Below, in pieces: positions 42,020 to 55,259 of a DNA stretch of 64,000 nt. The notes under the pieces are model-generated. The model searched no databases and was not told the origin of the DNA. It saw nothing but the letters and a program-made list of their open reading frames with translations. The stretch covers positions 25,021,501 through 25,085,500 of the forward strand of contig NC_088111.1 in assembly GCF_036370855.1 (NCBI RefSeq), given 5' to 3'. The position numbers were made by a program, and so were the translations under genes. Every line of letters starts with the position of its first letter. The first letter of the stretch is position 1. Origin of the DNA: Dromaius novaehollandiae (Eukaryota > Chordata > Aves > Casuariiformes > Dromaiidae).

Positions 42020-45000
42020 TCAGGAGAGCAGAGTGCTGAAATGTAATTCAGTTGAAGGACATACAGCTTTTTATATCTGAAGCATTTGCAGGAGGAAACA
42101 TTTAGAGATAACGGCAGCCAATTTTATGGTTTACCAGCAGGACCAACGTTGTCCCTGCAGCCAGAGTGCTTGGGAGCCCAGGAGTTTTTGACTTGGTACT
42201 TTACAGGAGGCTTTACACTATTCAATGGCTTTTGCACTATTTAATCAAATTTAATTGTATTTGTGAGTTAAAAGTAATGGAATCTGGTCACTTTTGACAT
42301 TAGTTATCTTTTGAAAAGCAGAACTGGAGGGAATCTTATAACAAGGGGCAACTGTCCCCTAAATTTCAATGTATTTATGAAACATTTTGTCTCCAGCAGT
42401 CTCTCAAATAACTCAGTGAAGCAGGCTTAACACTGCCATAATGATATGCTACTTGTAATACATGTGAAATATGTAATTGCTTTGAAAGAGTGTTAAGCTT
42501 TGAAAATGTGTTAAGTTTTGAAAGAGACTTAGGCTCAGAAGTTGATATGTGACTAGAATTTGCTTTTAAAACTCATTCTTTAATGTAAATTCTACCATTT
42601 AACTTATAGTTCATGTCATGAACATGGTGAACACATGATGAATGGATCACTTAATTATTAAGATGGTTGGTATAGGCTTCAGGCAAAGTATTTAAAGCAT
42701 TTTTATAGCAGGCTGCTCTAAAGATTACAATAAACCTTAGTAAAAATAACATTTTGCATGGTGCATTGTTCAAGGGTACTAATGATAAAATTCCGTTAAG
42801 TAATTTACTTCTGCTGATACGGCTTCAGTGCAGTGTAGAGAACAAATTCTGTTGTTGTTTTACTGTTTGCCACCTCATTAACAGAAGCTAACATAATGAG
42901 TAGGGACTACAAATCTCAAAGTCTGACTAACAATTTCTCATTCTTTTATTTAAGTTTTAATTTACTGGTCAATATAACTATTCTTTTCATCTGGAAAACT
43001 GATTACTATTACTTTATTGGATTCAGCAGTAGACAGTCTCTGTATCTAGAATTCCCGTCTGATACTCAAGAGAATTTGCTTTTTCCGCTGCTTGTTGGCA
43101 TCAGAAATTGTGCTCGTGGGCAGCAGAGCTGTCTCTGGCCGTTGTCAGGAAAGCAGACGTTCTCCTGCTGATGGGGCTGCTGCCTTACTGTTCATGCTTC
43201 CCAAACTTTAACTTTTCTTCTTAAAGCATCTCCTGCTGGGTGTCTCCCAGGGCTTCAGCAGTTTCTTACTTTCCTGTAACGATAGTGCTAGTGCTGGGCA
43301 GCGAGGCCGAGCAGACGAGGCTGCTTTGTTCCAGTATCCAGAATGCCGCTGGTGGGTTGCAGCTGCACTGTGGCTGGGCTGTGTGCAGACAAGTTTGCAA
43401 TCCAGAACCATTTCTTATATCAGAGGGTGCGCAACGGTTTGGTACAACAGTCTCCTTCTTGTGATAGTGGCTGATCGAATTTCTGTATCTTATGAACAGG
43501 AAAGTACAGGAGAAAAATATATTTCTGAAAGCTGTCCCTTGTTTCTATATGGTTGATGTCTCTGCTCCTGGACAGATGCTTAGAGTGTTTGATATCTGCT
43601 CAACAGGTCCAAAAGCTTGCCAGCGTAAAGATAACACCTGTAAATGTAGTGCTCTGCTGTCATTTATGAATATAAAGCATACGTGTTCTGCGTTCTGCCT
43701 TTATAAAGGTCAGTCTCACTCACTTCGGTTAAGTCTTGTTTGCACTGCAAATTACTTACATTGAATAATGCCTGTCAAATGCAACTGCAATATAGAAAGG
43801 GTTCTTGGGTATCTAACACTGGGATTGTGCTGTTTTTCCCCTGCCCCTGGGGGGTTCTTGAGTGTCCATTTGGCTCACCCTTGGTGGAGGCAGTCCTTAG
43901 GTGTGAACAGCTTTTCACTAGGATAGGTGGAAGACGCTTTTGCCAGGGGCGTGGGAGTCCAGGCAAACCACTTAGATTTATGGGAAAGAGAATCACCCAT
44001 CAATTCAGAAATTAACTGTTTCTCAGAATTTACCCTGCGGTACAGTTTTTTTCTGTTGATGACAGATACTCAGTCTGACAAGTGCAGCCCTTCTTTCTGA
44101 AGAAACCCAAATTCCTCTCCACTTGTAACTCTGGAAGCTAATTGGTGGTGCTTCCAAAATATGTCTGTCCTGTTTAGGGATTTGCCTGGAAGCAAATGTA
44201 GTATATGTATTTTACAGCGAATAAGTTACTTGCTTAGTTAAACATTTTTGTCAGTTTTAAAGCGGGTAATAAATGACAAAATATTTATCTACATGTTCTG
44301 CAGACAATTTGTGAGAACAGATTTTAGTGTCTGTGATTACTTTGGTTCTTGCTGTTTAGTATTCTTGTTGATTGTTCGTTTCAGTCATTGTGTTCTTTTT
44401 ACAGTGAGTGGAGGACTGAAAACTGTACATAAATAGAACAACAGAAAGCACTCTTAATTACAGACTGGTACTTATGTTTGCATTTGAATGCCAAGCGATT
44501 AAGAACAATTTTCCTGGAATGTTGGCCAAAAATGCAAATCTTATTCATGGGAATAGTTAGGAATAGCAAAGAAAAGCACATGAGAAGGGTCTGAGAAGTG
44601 CGGTCTAACTAGAAATGTGTCTGCAGGCACTGTGTCTGCTCTGGTGCCAGCTCAGTCTGGCTTTTTGTGGGCTGACGGCTCTCCTGCGGTGGCCCTGGGA
44701 GCAGCTGGGGCAGGGTATTACTCAGGTTCCCCCACCTGCCCTTGTTCCTCTGCTGCTTTGTGTGTGTGTGCATGGGTGAGCTTTTTAATCATATAACCTA
44801 ACATATTCAAGTATAAAAACAGATGTTATTTCTGTCCCGAATAGTCTGCTTTCTGCTTGCTCTCACAAGTAGCATTGGGTGCTATTCCCTTATCTACTGT
44901 ATTATACCAACAGTTTCTGTCATCCCATTTCTGTTCCAATATGCATGCGTATAGACAGAGATCAAGTTTCTCCTTAGTAACTGAAACAGATTCATTTCTT

Positions 45001-48000
45001 TTAACTTTTCACTATAAGATAACTCTTCCATACTTTAAGCGTTCTTACGTCTCACTGCTCAAACATCTCTGATTTTTAGAACTGAAAACGGTATTCCAGT
45101 AGAAACTGTCAGTTTGGTAGTAGTATACCTTTCCTCTTCCTTTTAGACACACTGTTATTCAGGACGTTCATATTCATTTGATTATTTGTAGTATCTTTTG
45201 CAGAATAATTATCATCCTGGATAGCCATCACCTGGAGTTTAGTATAGTCTACATTCTGTTTCTCCTGGATGTATGACTGTATTTGAATAAGCAGAAACCT
45301 ATCTGAGCTTGTCCAGGTCATTAAAATTCATTATGTGTTGGTGATTTGTCATGGAAAGCATGACTTAAATATCTAGGTATAAAATCTTCTTCAACAAAAA
45401 AGAATATTCAAAGTTAAAAATATAAAATGAAAAACAGTGAATAGATCTTTAAGAAAGTAGTGAAAATATATTCCTTTTCATCTAAATAGTTCCAGCTTTT
45501 GTGGATTTAACATAAGATATTTTCAAATGTATGGGCCTAAATTTAAGCCTAGATTATGAAAACGTTGGCTATGAGTCAAACTTTCATACCAGCTTTGAAC
45601 TCATTACCAGAGCACACCCTTTTGCATGCATTTGATCATGCAAGGCAAGTAAACAGCTGATTTTTACATATGAGTATTTTGTGTGTGTGGCTTGAAAATA
45701 TACAGATGACTTGTGTCTGAAAGATTTTCCTTATTTTAATGTCCAATAAGACATGGTTTATTTCTTAAAAAAACAAACCAAACAAAGACCCTTAGCAATA
45801 GAACAGAAAAACTGAGAGAAATCAATGACAACTGTCATCAGCTATATCACATACAATAATATTTTTAGGCTAATCATTTATATGAAAAGAGCTTAGATGA
45901 ATTTAGTTTTGACTGTAAATCACAATCCACTTCTACAGTTTTAAACAGCATTGAACACTGTATGGAAGATGTATTTAAACCACATCTTTTCCAGCATATA
46001 ACAGATCACATGAATCAATCACCTATATGCTGGACAAGTTCAGAAGAGTATGGAGCAGTATTGTAGCTTTTAGGCAAGAAGGGAACATTAATGTTACGAT
46101 CATTGGCCTGCTGCAGAGTATGGGTGACATACTCTGACCCAGTAATAACTACATTAAATACTTCCTGATGAATTTTGGAGTATCGGAGAGAAGGCATCCC
46201 ATGTTAGAATCCTACATACCTCTAACGTCCCCTTGGTCAATGGGATATTAGACCAAGGACAAATGCTCATGTAGGTAATTTTTTTTCAGATATATTTAAG
46301 ATGCTGCTCACTTGAGTAGATTCATATCCATTCACCTGGAAAGCAAAATATAACTCAGTGTGCCTAGATGTACTCAGAAAATATCCTGAGTAAGTTCTGT
46401 CTTTAACATTTAAAATATTTCACTGTCCCTTTCTCAGCAGGGGCTCAGTCATGCAAGGACTAAGCACTTCCAGGTCGCTGCAGACATCAGTGACCATGAG
46501 ATTGCACAGCCCTGCCCAGTGTCAAGCCTCTATTACTCATCCAAATTCTGTACTTGGTTTTGTGCCTTTGTCAAACCAAAAGTGTTTTATGAGTTTTATG
46601 TATTTTATCCTTCTGAAATACATTAGAGTATCACTGGACTTCAAGATACTACTTGTCTATCCACTGTTGGGATTTCTTTCATCTGCACAATATTTTTCCC
46701 TGTCACCTATCATTTCTGTTCTCTGATGTTGTACATTTGGCAAAGTTGCCTGGGAAAGGCAGTATCAGCACGAGTAAGAATCAGTCATAGAGGCATCAGA
46801 TTGCCTGCACCAGACGATACAGCTGGTGTTACATGCCATGAAGAGCTCCTATGTGCATTTCTGCTACTTTGATTTTTTTGTCTTTGATGATCTGAGTTAA
46901 AGAACGCTTGTCCTCTCTGGTGCTCTGCAGCCAGCTGACTTCCTCCCCTAACTCCTTCACCTGGCAACGCAGCTCACCAGCAGCAGCACACCCGCTGCAG
47001 GAAAGATGACCGTCAGCCCCAGGTCATGGAGAGGCCCCGGCCACTCCTTGCAGCCTGAGGCTTGCAGAGCTGCATCCTCCATCAGAAGGTCTGTCTGGGT
47101 GGAAACTCTGACGCGGTAGGGACGGTGACTGCAGCAGCTGCTGGGGAGCGCACCTTGTGTGTCACAGCTGCCCCGAGAACGTGCACGCTGCCCGGCGAGG
47201 ACATGAGGCGCCCTTCTTCGTGCCCCGCTGCACAAGCTGCTGCGTCTGTCGGCTGCATCCGCAGGCTGCTGCTGCTGGTGAGCGCCGCAGCATCTCCTGC
47301 CCCATCTCCACCCCAGATGGACACCCTCTTCTGCAGGGACCACGTCCTTCCCCTTACATTTCCGTAAGCGGTATGGATGGCCACGGTGGGTGTCTTTGCT
47401 GTTAGCACTAGCACTTCGGTCACTGCACAGCCTTCAAAGGTTGTAGTTCAGCTGGTAGAAAAGGAGGTGAAAATATATCTCATGAGTTTTTTCTTGCTGT
47501 AGCATTTTAGAAGATACTTTTGCTGCTGCATGAGTGGTTATTTATGTTTTGCACAGTAAAGGCATTTTATGCACTACTCAAGTAGTTCAGCTCTTTGATT
47601 TTTATGCCATATGGTTATTGCTGTTGCTTTTAAACAAATTCAGTGCAATCCTCTCATATAAATTATAATAAAACTGGAGTATCAACTTAACACGTAGGTT
47701 ATTTTAAACAATAAAATTTCCCCCTTGGGCATCATGTTCTCCTATTGTGAAGTTTTAAAAGGCAATCTTGTGTTACATTAAATGCTTTTGTGGAAATGAT
47801 ATTAGTAATTGGATTCATAATGGATGGCTGTTTAAAAACAATTGTTTACTTTAGATGAGGCAGGCTGAAAAGCAGGTGTTGATTTATCTAGGATAATTAA
47901 ATTTCTCTGTTTAAAAGAACTAAATTCTGGGATGTGACTTGTAAGTATCCCCTTTCACTGGTCATTGCTATTTCCAAATTTTCAACCTCATTATCCTTCC

Positions 48001-51000
48001 TGCCTATATCCCCATGCTGAATATCATCCTCCTGATTCGCTAAAAATTGAGGTTATGCATTTGTTTAGCTTTGGAGCTTTTCCAATATTATTTTTAATAG
48101 CTACCTTCACATGTTTCTTGATATGCAGCTTTGCTGACACAGACTGTAGTGTGCGTAAATAGAGATGACTGAGGTTTAACCTTTAAGCATAGTAACAACT
48201 CTGCTGAGCACTGCTTTTTGCAATTATGCATTGTAGTAAGAGTCTAGGTCATGCTTTCTCAGGAACATCCCAGTCTTTAATTCTTGTTGTAAACACAAAA
48301 ACCAAAAGCACAAGAGTTCTTGAGCTGCTCAGTTTCTCTGACTTTTCCAGCCAGGTCTGTTATCTGTGGAGGTTTTGCTGATGGGTTCTTGGCTTTGAAG
48401 AGCTTCTTCCACTGGTGAGTGCAATCTGGCTGCCATTGGAATAGACTCCTACTTCTTTCCCTTTAATTTCCCTTGAGAAGGTAAATAATCATTCAGCTCA
48501 GAGAGGAATGTCTTCTTCTTATGCAAAAAAAAACCCAGACCAAAACAAACAACCTCCCCCTTCCCAAGAAAACAGAGTCTGAAAGGCAGCCTGTGAGCCA
48601 GCAATCTGAACAGCAGCAAGAAAGGGCTTGAGCTCTGGGTAATTGCTAGCTTGCTCTTGGCACGATTTTGGCTCATACCAGCTTGGACTGCCTCAGGCAA
48701 TGCTTGGACATGGTTATAAAGGGGATGGCACAGAGCAGGAATCACTCCCAACAAGCAATACAGCAGAAGCTGTCCTGCGTTGGAAAGAAGGTGGGATAGT
48801 GTTTATCTGTGTGATTATAAACCCAGCTCTGACACTGCTCCTTGGGGCCAGAGAGTGTACCCCAGCTTAGACCTAGCTCGGGAGTTTGGTCAATGGTTCT
48901 TTAGCAGCATAAACCACAAAGGACTCTTCTGTTGGCCACTTATTCCTTTGGAAAAATGACTTAATTCTGTAGCATCCTTGTGACACAACAACTCTTCCAA
49001 AGTTGTTGACCAAGAGAAAACGTGGGCTGCTCATTTCATACAGCCAGCAAATCAGTGCTCCCAGAAGGGCCCCGTCCGCTTGCCTCTGGTGGGGAGTGGG
49101 GGACAGTCGTGCCTGGGGAGTTGTCCTGGGGAGGTGCTGAGGGACACTGCCAATGGGCGACTGGAGACGCAGCTACAGGAAATAAAAGAATTTGGAATTC
49201 TTCCTGGATTAAGTGTGTAGGTTGCTAACAAATCAATAATAATGGGTCATAAAATCAAAGGCTAAATTACCTACCTCCATTGAGCAAGTAGGAGGGATAC
49301 AGGACCACCAAGGAGACCGTATGTGCTCCAAATCTTACCTCTGAGATCTGTTTTTAAGATGAATGGTGCTTATACTGTGGATTTGCCATTTGTTACACTA
49401 TTGTAGACTGTCTTAAATTGCAGGTTATTTGAAAAGTGGATGTTTCTAAGTTATGAATAGTCTAATTTGATTATTAAAGTTTTTTTTTTAGTTTTGCCCT
49501 AATTAAAAGTATTCTTAAAACCACTTTAAGTAGTATAATCAATTTCATTATAGAGGTCTCATCAGCATGTAATATCTTAAATCAAAAGCTTCCAGTATTG
49601 AATTACAGGGGATTATGGCAAATTAATAAACTATGAAAATTAGAGATGCCCTGGGTGGTTGTTAATCTTACTCACAGAAGTATTTTTAAAGACTTAAGTA
49701 AACTAGTCAGGGTAGGCAATCTGGAAGATTCTGTGCACTTCCAATATAGCAGATGATATAATATCTGCTCTGGACATTAAAGTGGAATGATAGAAGATAC
49801 TTTTCTCTTGCACCTCTCTAGTTAAAAGGCGTATTGGTAAGCTACCAGCTGGGGTTATTAGGTTTTCATTTCAAGAATGATGTTTGGCTTGAGGAGTGTT
49901 CTAAGAAGATTTTGATATACTGCACAAGACAAATGACTTGTTTGCTACTAAAGAATAACATAACTGAATGGCTGGATTGAGAATTTTAGAACATTTAACT
50001 GAGTCTTTGAAGAATACAAGCAAAAAGAGAAATGAAAACTGCACTTTTCCATTATATTCTCTCCAGTGTGAACTAGTCCATGAATAATTGAAACATAAAG
50101 CAATATAGAATAATTATATGTAGATTATTTCAAAATAAAATATAAATAAGCCATACAAAAATACGTATCTGCAGAAAAGGCTCAGTTTTTGTTTGGTATC
50201 CCAAACAGTGCTTACATGCAGAAACTGGTCAGCTTCAATTATCCACTCACATGCCTAATAAATGTGAAACTTTGGATAGTTGATGAGGTAGTTGCTAATA
50301 CACTATACTCAAATGGCTGTTCCAGAATTGCATTATATAAATGTCAGCTGTGAAAGTGCTAAAATAATGAATATGCTCCTAATATATGCCATTAGTAGAA
50401 GTACTTTATAGAAATTTTACAGTGTATCGCAAAATTATAAAGGAGAAATAGCAGACTACAGCTACCTGTAAACATTGAAGATAATCAGACTCATTGCTAT
50501 GATAACCTGTTAGTTACAAAACGCAGTCGCTCTGCACAGATTGCAAATAAGTTCAGTTTGCTCTTGATAACGAAATAGCCACTCTGGTAAGGTTTTAGTG
50601 CGTGACGGTGTGCAGGATGCATTCTTGTGAAAGGCAGGAGGTTCAGCCAGAGAAACGGGGCAAGCGGAGAGGGTTCTCAGCTGCGGACACCGGTGCTCAG
50701 GACGCACTGGTGGTCTGAGGGAGGTGATGACTTTTTCTGGCCTCTGCTGCAAGGCAGCGTAACCGGTGTCGTCGGGGATCTTCACGTAGATTATGGTACC
50801 CAAGCTACAACTATCCCCTGCTTAAAAAAAAATCATCCTTCAGATCTTGCAGATGAGGATTCAAGAGTGCAGGATACCCAGTTAATAGGAAAATACCAAG
50901 GTCTTTCATAGGAAGCAAATTCTTCAAGAAATATTCACATGGGTGTTTAGTAAAATTAAATCTGAGAATACATTACATGCAAAAAGAGTTGAATGAGATA

Positions 51001-53340
51001 TTTTTAAAGCTCTGTAATCATTCACAGAATTGGATTTGGTTTGTGGGATAGAGAGAGGTTTGTTCAAAAAACTGGAATCAAAACTGAGTCCCACGTCAGT
51101 TAGCTGTGGCTGAGGGACCTCAGCTAGTGATACTTCACCACAGTTGGGTGGGGAATACTCTGGCAGTATGCAGAAAAGAAGTTTTTTCCTCTGTAAACTG
51201 TTTTACAGCATCAGGAAGTTAAAGGGAAGACACTCTTCTGTGGTGATCACCGGTTAGTCTGTAGCACAGTCACTAAAAACATGACATTTATTTTAATTGT
51301 TGCTGTAAGAAATTTCATCAACCTGCTAACAATGTAAATGCCGCTCTTTGCATTTTAATGGGGAAAATGATCTTGGCTTGCAGTGAAGCCTAACAGGACA
51401 GCAGTCTAGCAGCTGGCCCGGAGAGGAGCAGACATGAGGAGGAACAAGCTCCTGTTGTCTCACTCTGTGCGAGGGGGTTGCACCTTCCCGGGTGCTGTCG
51501 AGAGTCTCCGCAGCAGCGGTGGGGAGCTCTGACTTTGGGATCAGCCGCGCTATGCCCACATCGGCCTCTTTTCCTCCCAAAGGGAGGATACAGCAAGTGC
51601 CAGCAGACACTGCAAGGGTATGTGTAAAAGCAAATGACACCAAATGTTGGTGTTTGCATTTCTGTATAACACCTGGCATTAGAAAAAGGCTGGCAATGGG
51701 CCCACAGTTCAGCACAGGAGAAAAACAGACTTCCAGCCGCTGCTGGGCTGGTGCCGTACTCCTCCCTGGGCACCTCTCCCGCTCTGCTGGGGCTGCGGCA
51801 CTTCTCCGTCGTGTAGCACAGTTCATAGCGCAGCACCCTGCCACGAGGTTCAGTGCAGAAGCTGGAGCCCCTGTTCCCGTACATGGAGTTTTCTGAGATG
51901 AAAGACAGGATAGGTGAGAGCTCTACATATTCTCTAGGTTTTGCAGAACAAGCCAAGCTGCAACAAGCCGTCGGCTTTTTAATCGCGTGGCTGCCTTGCG
52001 CTGTTCTCCTCCTCCCGTGTCCGCGGTTCGCTAGCAGGGGTGTCAAAATGGAAACTGTCAGTACCTGGGTGCAGCTGTTTGCTTCACACTTGCAGCAAGT
52101 TCCTGCTCCTCCGACTCCAGGTGAAAGGACACACGTACCGCGTTGCCTTCACAGTCCTGCAGCGAGTCTCGCCTGCCGTGCGGGGAAGGAGGACTGGAAT
52201 GAAAACCTCGGAGACAAGGGGGGGGGGGTCGATCTCCAGGGGAAAGGAAAGCTGATGTACTGGAAGGAGTGATGGGAGAAAAACTAGAAACTTGTGAAGG
52301 CTGGGAGCTAAAGGAGAGGAGAAATCAAGGACAGTAGAGTATGGTGAAACAGCAAGGTGAAACAGCGAGGATGATGAATGATAAATGGAGAGCAAATGCA
52401 GGGCAGCAATTATTTTAAAATCTTAATCTCCTAAACTCTTCAGCTGCATGATCCTACCCATTCTGACACCATAGGGCATCCTCATATCGGACTTACTTTC
52501 GGAATGGCACACCTTGGATCCAGGCTCTTTTCGTTCATCTGAAGTTAACTCGGGGGGGATTGTGTATAGGGAGGCCAGCCGGGGATTCAGCTATCCCATT
52601 TATCTTGCATGTTTACTCACTGTTTTTTGGCAGGGCAGAGAGATAGTGAAATAAAGCTGTAGAGTGACTAAGTCATCAGAAGCTAAAATTTTCTGCAAAT
52701 GAACCTCACCATACACGCACCCAGCACCCACCCACCAAGTAGTGTGAAAAGGTGCATGTCAATTTGCTTTCAATTTCCAAAAAGACCTAATAGGCAAATT
52801 CCAGCACATCATATTGCTCCCAAAGGAGGCAGTATTGTGACTTTAAAATTAAATTGCAAATTATGGTTTGCATCTGGGAAAACTAACAATCCAATCAATT
52901 TGTTTTACTGCTGACATTAAGTACAGCACTGATCTCCGAGCTGCATGTGGGGTGCATTGCTGTGGTAAGTGCAACAATTCTTATCCTTCTTCCCACATGG
53001 GAGGTTTTTATACACTGAATGGTTGTGTATCTACCATATGTTGTTTGCTGTGGTTATGGAAACAAATCAACAAAGAATAAGCAGCTTCATGCCAAGACAC
53101 TGTACGACCAGTTACCTCCACACCGCAAGCTCTGCATCCAAATGGGCACATCCGCTCCGTTTGCTAGGTGTGAGGACACTGTGAAGACCAGGAGGCAGAT
53201 GACGCATCAGCATCCTCATCTGCTAGAACCACGGTGGTACCCTGCCAGCTCAGCTGTCCTGCACAGTGACCAACTGTGGAGGACTGGCTTGAGGGCAGAG
53301 GTCATGTGAAGACTGAACAACTAAAGGAAGCAGAACTAAG
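42020..53340. other. 11 kb AT-rich, no supported gene
   Basis: CpG-poor sequence typical of introns or intergenic DNA. I found no tRNA-like fold, satellite, CR1 end or exon chain that I trust. A slightly GC-richer patch at 46.95-47.35 kb and another at 51.4-52.2 kb contain overlapping frames on both strands without recognisable domains. Confidence 0.5.
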
Positions 53341-53360
53341 TGCATATCGCACACAGTTGA

Positions 53361-53659
53361 TGTGAGCCAAGTCCCGTATGAGAGTAAAAACAGTTAGAAC
53401 CAAGGACACATTGTCCTTGGCTCCAAGGTGTTATCAATGATTAGTCCTGGGAACTTGCGGGTGATGTAATGCAGAAGTTGCTGGGTAAACCAAATTGCTG
53501 TTACCAATAAGGAGCTCAGCTTTTGCAATATGTATGAGCCTGATTAGTCTTATACTATATAAAGAAAGACCACACCTAATAAAGTTGAAGTACACTGATC
53601 ACTCATATTGAGCGTCTGGGTCTTCCCTCCGTCGGCTCCTCCCGTGCAAGTTTCCAACA
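53361..53659 (+). mobile_element. LTR-like element (retroviral, solo)
   Basis: A plus-strand stretch of about 300 bp begins TGTGAGCC and ends CCAACA. It has a TATA box (TATACTATATAAAG, 53551-53564) followed by AATAAA (53578-53583) and a GTCTGGGTCTTCCCTCC segment like a retroviral R-U5. No internal region is attached on either side. The exact ends and the family are uncertain, and no target-site duplication is evident. Confidence 0.5.
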
Positions 53660-54850
53660 ACCAACTGCTCTAATTACAGAAGCAACTGGTTCAGTCAGGG
53701 AGACAGCGACATGCTGAAAATCAGTATGAGACTTAGTGGAATGAAGTAGCTGGGAAATGGGAGGAGCAGTCCTTCCTACAAAATTCAATCTAATCATTCC
53801 TAATAAGAAATTATTATTGTTAGATGCTGATAAAACAGCAACCCTTCAAGCACCATGCTGCCCGAAGAAGCCCCTTTTTATGTGACACCTGGAAAGACCC
53901 CAGAGTAGAACTGGTGACCGAGTGAACAAGGCCCAGGGCCCGGGCCTGGGTCCGAGGGCTGTGGAGGTGTTTTTGGGTTGGGACCCAGGGGTTTGCACAC
54001 ATGCGACCTCCTGTGCTGGTGAGTGGGAGAGGAGGAGCAGGGCTGCGGTGGTGGTCACGGCTACACAGGTGCTGGGGGTGTCTGTGTGGGTGCCAGTAAT
54101 GCCGCTGCTCTGTCTGCACGTGTATCTTTGGCATTTGCACTTAGCTTTGCTACTGGCTGGATGTAGGGACAGGGGACTGCAGCAAACCAGCTGAGGGGAA
54201 AAGCCCTTGGGGATTCACAGCAAGGGGATTCGGTTTCCTTTAATGTCCTGGAGGACTGCGGTGGCTGATTGCGTGTGGTCTCTGCGCTCAGTCTACCTGT
54301 GGCTGGCTGTGTCTTCTGTAGGAGGCCAGTGGCTGAGAAACCCTACTTTGATGTGACATCTGTGAAGGCACCTGGAACATGGAAGTCTCTGTCACCCCTT
54401 TTATTACCAGGCACTGATACCAGATTAACAAATATAAGGTACTTCTAAGAGGCCAGTGGAAAGACAAGTTGTGGCATGCAGCTCCCGGGCTATGGAGCAT
54501 CCAGGGCTGACACTAAATACCACTAAATGGGCTTCTGGAGCTCTAGCACTTTATGAAGTGGAGAGTAGAAATGCACCAATGAAAACAAACTATAACGTCT
54601 CTCACCAGGGTTTACATGTTGAAGAGTTGCAGCAGAGACTCACGGAAACAAGACATTTTGGAGTCATCACATTGGCGTGAAGCCTGTGCTTGCAGGTATA
54701 CAGAACAAAAGCAGACCAAGGAGACACTTTGTGCAAGAAGCACTTTTCCAAGGGTCCACACAGTCATTTGAACTCAGGACAAAGGCTGGGGACTGTTGTG
54801 GAGAAAGGCACCAGCAGTCATTAATGGTACATGTGTGCACATGTACCCCG
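53660..54850. other. No gene seen
   Basis: Mixed sequence, GT-rich around 53.93-54.13 kb. It contains no recognisable exon. Confidence 0.5.
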
Positions 54851-54857
54851 ACCCTTA

Positions 54858-55251
54858 CGTTTGTCCTAGTACATGTACTAGGTACTAGGTACGTTTGTCC
54901 TAGCTTGATAATTATCTGAGAGAATTGAGAAAAGATCTTACAAAAAGATCCCTCTCCTTGTGTCCATGTCACTACATACACATACAGCAAAGGCTGCAGT
55001 GTTAAACAGTAAAAGCCTGAAACCGGATTTCCTCACCGGGTGCTCCTTCAGGTTAAAAACAGGGGTGCTGTGAATCCTGTAAGCACTCTGAAAGAAAGGG
55101 AGTGCAACATATGGTACAATAAAAGGTTAAATAGGTCAAAGCCTTTGCTGTATATGTATGTAGTGACATGGACACAAGGAGAGGGATCTTTTTGTAAGAT
55201 CTTTTCTCAGTTCTCTCAGATAATTATTAAACTAGGACAAACGTAAGGGTT
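54858..55251. repeat. Foldback with ~110-bp arms
   Basis: The arm at about 54891-54994 is the reverse complement of 55137-55244 with only a few differences (shared words GAGAGGGATCTTTTTGTAAG and GACATGGACACAAGGAG). The loop is about 140 bp. The left arm's outer end also carries a second copy of ACGTTTGTCCTAG (54858 and 54891) around a perfect 16-bp palindrome CTAGTACATGTACTAG (54866-54881). Confidence 0.9.
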
Positions 55252-55259
55252 GGGGGGGA

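Noticed and set aside
46015-46197. Minus-strand frame with HQEVFNVVITGSEYVTHTLQ, considered as a retroelement or host exon
   Set aside because: Only 60 codons, with no splice site and no recognisable family motif.
50510-50803. 97-codon minus-strand frame considered as an exon
   Set aside because: No acceptor or donor at its ends and no recognised domain.
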